From the NCBI GenBank assembly GCA_903837255.1, contig CAILTZ010000073.1, positions 1-6,091 of the forward strand: a DNA stretch of 6,091 nucleotides, given 5' to 3'. Every line of letters begins with the position of its first letter. Positions within the stretch are counted from its first letter, which is position 1. Under the pieces are notes generated by a model. It was given only the letters and a program-made list of their open reading frames with translations, searched no databases and was not told the origin of the DNA. This DNA is from an uncultured Pirellula sp. (GTDB lineage: Bacteria; Planctomycetota; Planctomycetia; Pirellulales; Pirellulaceae). Positions 1 through 5,330 of the stretch are shown piece by piece. The translations under genes and the position numbers were made by a program.

Positions 1-64
1 CGAAACACGCTGCAGAGCGATCGCGATTGCCAGACAATCAAAGGCAGCGACAACCAAAGTACGC
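1..64. other. Upstream flank of the envelope operon, no gene identified
   Basis: No recognisable protein end, RNA gene or convincing promoter is visible here. All three forward frames are open through this stretch, so it could hold the last codons of an upstream gene or plain leader sequence. In many diderm bacteria a bamA (Omp85) gene precedes ompH/skp, but nothing here shows that. An 8-nt palindrome, GCGATCGC, sits at 17-24. Confidence 0.4.
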
Positions 65-70
65 AAGGAG
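65..70 (+). promoter_or_regulatory. Shine-Dalgarno site that decides the ompH start
   Basis: AAGGAG at 65-70 is a near-perfect anti-SD match. It overlaps the first possible GTG (70-72), so it cannot serve that codon. It lies 8 nt before the in-frame GTG at 79-81, which is ideal spacing and marks 79 as the start. The other genes of this operon have much weaker sites. Confidence 0.7.
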
Positions 71-78
71 TGCAAAAC

Positions 79-804
79 GTGCTGTTCCGTATCAATATAC
101 TTTCGAACATCCGCTTGGCCGGGTTCGCTTTAGCAAGCCTAGCATTGGGCTCGACCGTCCTGGCCCAAACCGGGGCTGAGATTCAACCCAAAGTGACTCC
201 TGTTGCTGTTGTCGACATGGAGCATGTCCTGGACAACCATCCGACCTTTACGGCGCAGATGGAGGCCATGAAGGGCGAGTTTCAGCAGACGATGAAGGAT
301 TTCGAGGAGCGTCGCAAGAAGCTTTCCGAATCGATCCAGCAATTGAACTCTCAGTTGAACTCTGACTCACCGGAGTTCAAGCAGCGAGAAGAGGCGATCG
401 TCAGCCAGGAGAGCAAGCTGCGGTTGGATGCCAAGAACAAGCAAGAAGAGTTCGATGAGCGGCAAGCTCGTCTGATGTACGACACTTACAATCAGATCGT
501 CAACGGGGTAGCGATCGCTGCCAGGTACTACAAGTTCGACTTGGTCGTGCGCTACAATCGCAAGCAGTCCACGCAGATGAACCCCAAGAAGCCTCAGTCG
601 GTTCTATATGGTGCGGATCGAGAAGTGATCTACTTCAATCCGGAAAACGATCTGACGGAAATAGTCATCGGGCTACTTAAGCGAGACATTCCAGCGGCCT
701 CGACGGCAGCGGCACCGGCTGTGCCTGGAGCTCCTGGGGTGGGTCCCGCTGGAGGCAAGACACCGCTTTTGGCCAATCCACCTACGGGTCCGAATCGTAA
801 GTAA
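79..804 (+). CDS. OmpH/Skp-family periplasmic chaperone
   Basis: This is probably a periplasmic holdase that binds unfolded outer-membrane proteins on their way to the BAM complex. With the GTG start at 79 the product is 241 aa, longer than E. coli Skp (161 aa with signal). Residues 1-29 form a signal peptide: a basic N-region, a hydrophobic core and a likely cleavage after VLA. A short beta segment (PVAVVDMEHVL, about 41-51) matches the start of the OmpH domain. Residues about 55-135 are highly charged and rich in Gln, Glu and Lys, as expected for the coiled-coil tentacles. The return segment (VVRYN, about 156-160, and VIYFNPENDLT, about 183-193) closes the body domain. The tail from about 205 is Ala/Pro/Gly-rich and probably disordered. 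The gene leads an operon with lpxC and lpxA, a known type of neighbourhood for skp. The family call is firm, but the exact client role is inferred. Confidence 0.88.
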   Translation: MLFRINILSNIRLAGFALASLALGSTVLAQTGAEIQPKVTPVAVVDMEHVLDNHPTFTAQMEAMKGEFQQTMKDFEERRKKLSESIQQLNSQLNSDSPEFKQREEAIVSQESKLRLDAKNKQEEFDERQARLMYDTYNQIVNGVAIAARYYKFDLVVRYNRKQSTQMNPKKPQSVLYGADREVIYFNPENDLTEIVIGLLKRDIPAASTAAAPAVPGAPGVGPAGGKTPLLANPPTGPNRK

Positions 805-848
805 CCTGCGAAACGATTGATCGCTAGAAAACGGATTTTCTTTCGAAG

Positions 849-1727
849 ATGATGCAGGCTCCCTTCCAAAATACGATCGCGCACCTAGCCCATGTCAGTG
901 GCAGAGGCTACTGGTCTGGCAAGAGCGTTTCGCTTACGTTCTTGCCGGCCGAGCCCGATACTGGGATCGTCTTTCGGCGAGTCGACGTTGCTGGCAAGCC
1001 GATGATACCAGCATTGGCGAGTCATCGGACCGATGCGCAGTTGCGAACTAAACTCGTATGCGGCGGTGCGAGCGTCGAGATGGTCGAACACGTGCTAGCG
1101 GCGTTGTATGGTATGGGGATTGACAACTGCATCGTCGAATGCGACGGAGCTGAAATGCCCGGCATGGACGGCAGCGCGTATGCGATGGCCCTTGCGATCC
1201 ACCAAGCTGGGCGAATAACCTGCGACCAACCGGCTAGGTATCGCCGGATCGAACAAACGATCCGAATCGGCGACGAACAAGCTTACGTCGAAGCCAACAG
1301 AGCTCAGGTACCTGGGCTGACTCTTGTATACCACCTGGACTACGGTCCTAGCAGTCCGATCCCGTCGACGTCTTCAAGCTGCTTGCTCAATCCTGAGGAG
1401 TTCCTCACCTCGATCGCACCGGCACGAACATTCTTGACCGAGAGCGACGCGGCGAAACTCCAGCAAAGCGGTCTTGCGCAGCATGTCACGCATCGCGACT
1501 TGGTGATCTTTGGGAAATCTGGACCGATCGATAATCAGCTGCGCTTTCCCGACGAATGTTCCCGGCACAAGTTGCTGGATCTCATAGGGGATCTGGCACT
1601 TTGCGGACAACGGCTCGACGGCATGGTCTTTGCCTGCCGCAGCGGACACAACCTAAACGGACGGATGGCCGAGCGCATCCAGAGCAGCAGCGATCCATCC
1701 AATGATTCGCTGCTCAAAGCGGCTTGA
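849..1727 (+). CDS. lpxC: UDP-3-O-acyl-N-acetylglucosamine deacetylase LpxC
   Basis: This zinc enzyme catalyses the committed step of lipid A synthesis in the cytoplasm, removing acetate from UDP-3-O-acyl-GlcNAc. The product is 292 aa, near the usual length of about 300. Both domains are present and the catalytic set is complete. MVEH gives Glu80 (general base) and His81 (zinc). RHKLLDLIGD gives His240 and Asp244 (zinc) plus Lys241. GHNLN gives His267, and RTF gives Thr194. GMDGSA (105-110) matches the family's MDGSA motif. The N-terminal GVGLHSG-type motif reads GRGYWSG, with Trp22 where E. coli has His19. I expect this to be a lineage variant and not damage. The start could be ATG 849 or ATG 852, and neither has a clear SD site. 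The gene lies 44 nt after the chaperone gene and 67 nt before lpxA, so all are probably co-transcribed. There is no fusion to FabZ, unlike in Bacteroidetes. Confidence 0.96.
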   Translation: MMQAPFQNTIAHLAHVSGRGYWSGKSVSLTFLPAEPDTGIVFRRVDVAGKPMIPALASHRTDAQLRTKLVCGGASVEMVEHVLAALYGMGIDNCIVECDGAEMPGMDGSAYAMALAIHQAGRITCDQPARYRRIEQTIRIGDEQAYVEANRAQVPGLTLVYHLDYGPSSPIPSTSSSCLLNPEEFLTSIAPARTFLTESDAAKLQQSGLAQHVTHRDLVIFGKSGPIDNQLRFPDECSRHKLLDLIGDLALCGQRLDGMVFACRSGHNLNGRMAERIQSSSDPSNDSLLKAA

Positions 1728-1794
1728 TAATCCCCAATGAAATTCATCCTAACAGTGCAAGCAACTGTCGAACGATAGAAAGCGGACCCAGGAC

Positions 1795-2601
1795 ATGTCA
1801 ACGATCATCGCTCATACCGCAGTGGTGGACCCTCGAGCTGAACTCGACGAAGACGTTCGGATCGGGCATCATTGCGTCATTGGCCCACACGTGCGGATCG
1901 GACGTGGCACACGTTTGGAAAACGGCGTAACGATCACCGGCCATACGACCATCGGCCGCGACAACCGTTTTTTTACTGGATGCATCATCGGCGGCGAGCC
2001 TCAAGATCTTTCTTACCAAGGTTCCCCGACCCAGGTGGTCATCGGCGATGCGAACGTCTTTCGAGAATGCACGACGGTCAATCGAGGGACCGAAAAGGAC
2101 CAAGGAGTCACGTCCATCGGGAGCCAATGCTACTTTATGGCCACCTCGCACATTGCGCACGACTGCGTCATCGAGGACCGTGTGATCACTGCCAACAACG
2201 TCATGCTCGGGGGGCATGTTCGCGTCGAGCACGACGCGACACTCAGCGGCGGTGTTGCGGTCCATCACTTTGCCTCGATCGGCTGCTACAGCTTTGTCAG
2301 CGGTCTTTCGCGGGTTCTCCAAGATGTACCGCCATACATGTTGGCCGAGGGTTTTCCGGCCCGGCCACGATGCGTCAATGTCGTCGCTTTGAAACGCAAA
2401 AACTTTAGTACATCGGCGATCCGCGCGATCGGCGAAGCCCACAAGTTGCTTTACCGTTCCAAGGTGGGTATCAAGCATGCTCGAGAGATTCTCCAAGGGG
2501 ATGGCATCCTGACGCCGGAGCTCGAGACCCTCTTTGCGTTCATCGATAATTCCTCCGAGGGCCGCCACGGACGGGGTCGGGACCGCCGCGCGGCTGCTTG
2601 A
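1795..2601 (+). CDS. lpxA: Acyl-[ACP]--UDP-N-acetylglucosamine O-acyltransferase LpxA
   Basis: This enzyme performs the first step of lipid A synthesis, moving a 3-hydroxyacyl chain from ACP to UDP-GlcNAc. The product is 268 aa against 262 in E. coli. The N-terminal 185 or so residues are hexapeptide repeats of the left-handed beta-helix type (for example VRIGHHCVIG and VRIGRGTRLENG), followed by a helical C-terminal domain (KRKNFSTSAIRAIGEAHKLLYRS). It aligns to E. coli LpxA at a constant offset of three. Catalytic His125 is His122 in HIAHDC, His122 is His119, Asp74 is Asp71 and His144 is His141. Gly173, which permits long acyl chains in E. coli, is Gly170. Two pocket positions differ: Lys76 is Ser73 and Gln161 is His158. 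The last 15 or so residues are a basic, Arg/Gly-rich tail ending in RRAAA. A GGA at 1784-1786 is the only modest SD candidate. The order lpxC-lpxA without lpxD or fabZ between them is unlike the proteobacterial cluster. Confidence 0.95.
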   Translation: MSTIIAHTAVVDPRAELDEDVRIGHHCVIGPHVRIGRGTRLENGVTITGHTTIGRDNRFFTGCIIGGEPQDLSYQGSPTQVVIGDANVFRECTTVNRGTEKDQGVTSIGSQCYFMATSHIAHDCVIEDRVITANNVMLGGHVRVEHDATLSGGVAVHHFASIGCYSFVSGLSRVLQDVPPYMLAEGFPARPRCVNVVALKRKNFSTSAIRAIGEAHKLLYRSKVGIKHAREILQGDGILTPELETLFAFIDNSSEGRHGRGRDRRAAA

Positions 2602-2628
2602 TCGATCCCCAAAGCTCTAGGTGCGAAC

Positions 2629-3672
2629 ATGGAATCGTCTGCTACGTCGAAAATCCCAGTTGCGGTCATCGGAGCAGGGCATCTTGGACGCATCCATGCA
2701 AAACTGCTGGCGGCTCGCAACGATTGCGAGCTTGTGGCCGTTTGCGACCCGATTCCAAGCTCACGCGGTTGGATCGAGGAGAACCTTAAGGTCCCCACGG
2801 TTCCCGATTACAAGGAGCTTGCCAACTCTGTGGATGCGATTGTGGTAGCCACGCCGACGATCTACCACTACCAAGTAGGGGCTTGGGCATTGGAACATGG
2901 CATTCACACCTTGATCGAAAAACCGATCGCCAACACCGTCCAGCAGGCCCAGGAGCTAGGGCGACTCGCATCGACGCATGGAGCGATATTGCAAGTTGGG
3001 CATGTGGAGCGATTCAACCCGGTCTGGGAATCGTTACAAGCTCGGATCGACCCCAAAACGGTTCGATACGTCGAGAGCCGGCGCGAGGGGGTCTATACCG
3101 GTCGTAGCACAGACATCGGGATCGTATTGGATTTGATGATCCACGATCTGGATTTGATCCTGAGTTTGATCGATTCGCCATTGACGAATATTCGCGCAAC
3201 TGGACGATGCGTTTTGGGCCAGCACGAGGACCTAGCAATCGCCGACTTGGAGTTCCAAAACGGGGCGCGAGCCCATCTTCGGGCTTCTCGGATCAGTTCG
3301 ACTGCGGCTCGGGTGATGGAGATCCAAGCACAACGAGAGTGGTATGAACTCGATTTCTCGACGGTTAGTTTGACCGCAACTCGTGCCACTGAAACCGTCG
3401 AGAGTGGGGAGTTGCAAGCCGATGGCCTCGATCCTATCGAGCGGGCGCGGGTCAAGGATGAACTTTTTACAAGGTGGCTTGATCGCACGCAGACTACTCC
3501 GCCAACGTCCAATGCGATTCAAGCCGAGCACAGCGATTTCTTGGAATCGATCCGGTATGGCAGGCAGCCCAGGGTATCAGGGACTGCGGCGATTCGCGCC
3601 TTGGAAGTGGCTTGTGCCATCACCAACCAGATCACCAACGGCCGATTGCGGATCCACCGCCGGGCCGCTTAG
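2629..3672 (+). CDS. Gfo/Idh/MocA-family oxidoreductase, possibly GnnA-like UDP-GlcNAc 3-dehydrogenase
   Basis: This is an NAD(P)-dependent sugar or sugar-nucleotide dehydrogenase of 347 aa, the usual length for the family. The Rossmann motif is VAVIGAGHLGRIHAK (11-25), followed by VAVCDP, an acidic strand end that suits NAD binding. The EKP motif (97-99) supplies Lys98. GHVERFNP (124-131) is a subfamily signature. DLMIHDLDLIL (168-178) supplies Asp168 and His172 in the DxxxH catalytic arrangement. The gene starts 27 nt after lpxA, so it is almost certainly in the same transcript. In Acidithiobacillus, GnnA of this family is encoded beside lpxA and oxidises the 3-OH of UDP-GlcNAc, after which GnnB aminates it. 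The same job here is an inference from family motif plus position, and no aminotransferase gene is in view. Another sugar-nucleotide substrate is possible. The last base of the penultimate codon and the TAG stop fall inside the repeat that begins at 3669. Confidence 0.85.
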   Translation: MESSATSKIPVAVIGAGHLGRIHAKLLAARNDCELVAVCDPIPSSRGWIEENLKVPTVPDYKELANSVDAIVVATPTIYHYQVGAWALEHGIHTLIEKPIANTVQQAQELGRLASTHGAILQVGHVERFNPVWESLQARIDPKTVRYVESRREGVYTGRSTDIGIVLDLMIHDLDLILSLIDSPLTNIRATGRCVLGQHEDLAIADLEFQNGARAHLRASRISSTAARVMEIQAQREWYELDFSTVSLTATRATETVESGELQADGLDPIERARVKDELFTRWLDRTQTTPPTSNAIQAEHSDFLESIRYGRQPRVSGTAAIRALEVACAITNQITNGRLRIHRRAA

Positions 3673-3815
3673 CGGTCCTCTCTGGATCCAGGCCTGCAGA
3701 ATTCGGTCCGGACCGCTGATGGGATATTCGATCCGGACCGCTGATGGACGCTGATGGGACGCTGATGAAAACAGGATCATAGCCCGGTGGTTAGGTTCGG
3801 TGGTCTTGGTTCGGT
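3669..3815. repeat. Direct repeat, copy 1
   Basis: This is the first of two direct copies at a spacing of 168 nt. Bases 3669-3800 match 3837-3968 at 128 of 132 positions. The four differences (3683, 3709, 3724, 3767) are all transitions. After that the two copies share TGGTCTTGGTTCGGT (3801-3815 and 3982-3996), with 13 extra bases in copy 2. In order, each copy holds an AGCGGTCC end, a chain of six-base palindromes, GGACCGCTGAT twice, two ACGCTGAT units, an ACAGGATCAT block and a GGTTAGGTTC tail. This copy begins inside the end of the upstream reading frame and supplies its stop codon. No protein appears to be encoded. It lies between the 3' ends of convergent genes, where hairpins could also end transcription. 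Confidence 0.93.
3684..3715. repeat. Chain of abutting and overlapping palindromes in copy 1
   Basis: GGATCC (3684-3689), AGGCCT (3690-3695), CTGCAG (3694-3699) and GAATTC (3699-3704) abut or overlap. They are followed by the 12-nt perfect palindrome CGGTCCGGACCG (3704-3715). Copy 2 keeps all four hexamers (3852-3872), but a C to T change at 3877 breaks the 12-nt palindrome. The block forms part of the loop between the inverted AGCGGTCC (3671-3678) and GGACCGCT (3710-3717). Confidence 0.85.
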
Positions 3816-3934
3816 ATCAGCGACTATTAGCGTGCATTAGCGGTCCTCTCCGGATCCAGGCCTGCAGAATTCGGTCTGGACCGCTGATGGGGTATTCGAT
3901 CCGGACCGCTGATGGACGCTGATGGGACGCTGAT
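3816..3934. repeat. Long imperfect inverted repeat (hairpin) around copy 2
   Basis: The left arm (3816-3846) carries ATCAGCG, ATTAGCG and ATTAGCGGTCC. Its reverse complement aligns to the right arm (3903-3934), which carries GGACCGCTGAT, GGACGCTGAT and GGGACGCTGAT. By hand count about 26 of 32 positions match, with one gap. Two of the mismatches would be G-U pairs in RNA. The loop is about 56 nt and includes the palindrome chain. This layout resembles REP/BIME or MITE-like palindromic elements. It could act as a bidirectional transcription end between the convergent genes, although no U-tract follows. The family identity is not known to me. Confidence 0.75.
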
Positions 3935-3996
3935 AAAAACAGGATCATAGCCCGGTGGTTAGGTTCGGCGGTTAGGTTCGGTGGTCTTGGTTCGGT
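3837..3996. repeat. Direct repeat, copy 2
   Basis: This is the second copy, about 97% identical to copy 1 over its first 132 bases. It is longer because the GGTTAGGTTC tail unit is present twice. It runs almost to the stop codon of the substrate-binding protein gene on the opposite strand. Together the two copies leave almost no unique DNA in the space between the convergent genes. The short 21-nt bridge at 3816-3836 consists of ATCAGCG and ATTAGCG units, which are complements of the CGCTGAT units inside the copies. Confidence 0.93.
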
Positions 3997-4008
3997 GGTC
4001 TAGGGTGC
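3954..4008. repeat. Short tandem repeat, 13-15 nt units
   Basis: Four units follow each other: GGTGGTTAGGTTC (3954-3966), GGCGGTTAGGTTC (3967-3979), GGTGGTCTTGGTTC (3980-3993) and a degenerate GGTGGTCTAGGGTGC (3994-4008). The last unit contains the stop codon (CTA on this strand, 4000-4002) and the last two codons of the gene on the opposite strand. Copy 1 has only two such units (3786-3812), so the number of units varies. Confidence 0.8.
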
Positions 4009-5058
4009 TACGAAAGCGGCTTGGACGTCGAGTTTCTTCGCGTCGATGAGTTTGAGTTCTACGAGCGTATCAGCAAGCTGTTTCCAACGTTCCAAATTCA
4101 TCGCGCCGATTTGACCCATGTCGTCCCCTTTGTAGCAAAGCGGTTTGAGGGCCTCGACTCCGTACTCTAGAGCCTCTTTGGTAAGCCCTTGTTTGTTGGC
4201 TGCCAGGATGACGTCGTTGGTGGCTTTCGGGTCGCTCAAGTATTTCTGCCATCCTTCGACACAAGCGCTGACCATCTGTTTGCTGATGTCGCTGTGATTC
4301 TTGACATAAGAATCGGTGCTCACCAGCAGGCTTGCATAAGGGTTGTAGCCGATCTCGGACATCATCAATTGATGGACTTCGACCCCCTGTTGTCGGGCCA
4401 TGAACGGCTCGCTGAACGAGTAACCTTGGGCCGCGTATCCCGGACCTGCGACCAACTGTGCGACGCTTCCGAAGAAGGGGGCGAGTTTTACAGAATCGTC
4501 TAGTAGCCCTTTGCTCTTGAGGAATGGGACATAGGGTCGGCCCGAGTCGATTTGCAGGGTGATATTCTTCAGCTGCTCAAAGGATTGGATCCCCGAATCG
4601 GCGCGAACCATGATACAACGCGGGCCGTTTTGGATCGGAGCCATCAGGGCCACGATCGGAGCATCTTGATTTCGAGCGATGAGAACATCGTCGGCATTGA
4701 CCACACCGAATTCTGCTCGCCCGAGGGTCAGCGTTTGAGGCACGACCGTCGTTTTGCCACCTGGCTGGATTTCAACATCTAGTCCGTACTTTTCGAAAAT
4801 CCCGTGGACCTTGGCCGCATAAAAACCTCCATGCTCGGCTTCGGGATACCAATTCAAAAGCAGCTTAACTTTCGTCAATGCCGTTTTCGAATCCTTGGCA
4901 GATTTAGAAGCCACAGGTTTTCCAGCATCGCATCCGAGCATCGGAACCGAACAGACCAGCGCCAAAGCCAAAGCGCTCAAGCTCAGGACAGGCAAGCTTG
5001 CTGAAGAGATACTCTTTTGGCGCACGGTCTTTGGGCGGACGGTTCGGTGTTGGTTCAT
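4000..5058 (-). CDS. NMT1/THI5-like ABC transporter substrate-binding lipoprotein
   Basis: This is a solute-binding lipoprotein for an importer of the NMT1/THI5-like class, whose members bind thiamine-pyrimidine precursors, riboflavin, sulfonates or related small molecules. I chose the ATG at 5056-5058, giving 352 aa. An upstream in-frame GTG (5107-5109) would add 17 residues before the signal peptide. Residues 1-42 form a lipoprotein signal with Arg/Lys residues, a hydrophobic stretch (about 22-40) and a lipobox ending MLGC with Cys43. Asp44 follows the cysteine, the +2 residue linked in E. coli to inner-membrane retention. LLNWYPEAEHGGFYAAKVHG (67-86) is the characteristic N-terminal binding motif. 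It is followed by GIFEKYGLDVEI, the GRAEFGVVNADDVL lobe (113-126), the DSGRPYVPFL segment (171-180) and SEPFMARQQG (216-225). No permease or ATPase gene is visible nearby, so the ligand cannot be named. The stop codon lies in the edge of the repeat block. Confidence 0.85.
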   Translation of the reverse strand: MNQHRTVRPKTVRQKSISSASLPVLSLSALALALVCSVPMLGCDAGKPVASKSAKDSKTALTKVKLLLNWYPEAEHGGFYAAKVHGIFEKYGLDVEIQPGGKTTVVPQTLTLGRAEFGVVNADDVLIARNQDAPIVALMAPIQNGPRCIMVRADSGIQSFEQLKNITLQIDSGRPYVPFLKSKGLLDDSVKLAPFFGSVAQLVAGPGYAAQGYSFSEPFMARQQGVEVHQLMMSEIGYNPYASLLVSTDSYVKNHSDISKQMVSACVEGWQKYLSDPKATNDVILAANKQGLTKEALEYGVEALKPLCYKGDDMGQIGAMNLERWKQLADTLVELKLIDAKKLDVQAAFVAP

Positions 5059-5330
5059 TTTTTGATTCTCGGCAACGAAAACAAGGGGACACAAAGGGTG
5101 GGAGAGCACCGCCTAGATTAGGATATGCAGTAGTCTAGTCTCCGGAGAGGGGGCTTGGGAGATGCGTCAGGGAGAGGCGCTTGGTGGATCCTCGATGGTG
5201 AAACTATGGGAAAGTTACGGATGGTTTTCGGGATTCAATGTTGGCGAAGTCGTATGCTTGTCTAAAATCCTGGGACTTTGAACCGGCTCCCATCGACGAA
5301 ATCATCGCGCAGACGACTTTTAGATTCAGA
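5059..5330. other. Divergent intergenic region between the binding-protein gene and tgt
   Basis: This stretch of about 270 nt separates two divergent genes and should hold both promoters. A 10-nt perfect palindrome, TCTCCGGAGA, lies at 5139-5148 and could be an operator, though that is speculative. I looked on the minus strand for a TPP riboswitch, given the NMT1-like product, and did not see its conserved blocks. The tgt frame is open upstream to an in-frame ATG at 5238, but the added sequence does not resemble the TGT N-terminus. No clear promoter for the binding-protein gene was found. Confidence 0.5.
5241..5268 (+). promoter_or_regulatory. Candidate sigma70-type promoter for tgt
   Basis: TTGGCG (5241-5246, four of six consensus bases) and TAAAAT (5263-5268, five of six) are separated by 16 nt. 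Transcription would begin near 5275, leaving a leader of about 55 nt before the ATG at 5331. If real, it excludes the alternative tgt start at 5238. It rests on consensus matching only. Confidence 0.35.

Noticed and set aside
1872..2408. A 178-codon open frame in another forward frame within lpxA
   Set aside because: The product is rich in Arg, His and Cys with no domain, as expected for an off-frame reading of hexapeptide-repeat DNA.
1798..2568. A 256-codon open frame antisense to lpxA
   Set aside because: It mirrors lpxA almost completely, has no recognisable motifs, and lpxA is certain from its catalytic residues and hexapeptide repeats. It is a by-product of codon composition.
3684..3704. 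Cloning-vector polylinker contamination
   Set aside because: The cluster of restriction-type palindromes occurs in both repeat copies, with natural point differences around it and genomic sequence on both sides.
3383..3754. A forward open frame running from the oxidoreductase gene into repeat copy 1
   Set aside because: It overlaps the confident gene out of frame and ends in repeat DNA. No protein family features or start signal are seen.
3669..3996. CRISPR array
   Set aside because: There are only two long copies (about 150 nt) with no regular short repeats separated by unique spacers, and no cas genes are nearby.
5238..5330. N-terminal extension of tgt from the in-frame ATG at 5238
   Set aside because: The 31 extra residues do not resemble any TGT N-terminus, and a candidate -35 box and -10 box fall within this stretch.
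5059..5330. TPP riboswitch on the minus strand before the NMT1-like gene
   Set aside because: The conserved CTGAGA and ACCTGAT-type blocks were not found on that strand.
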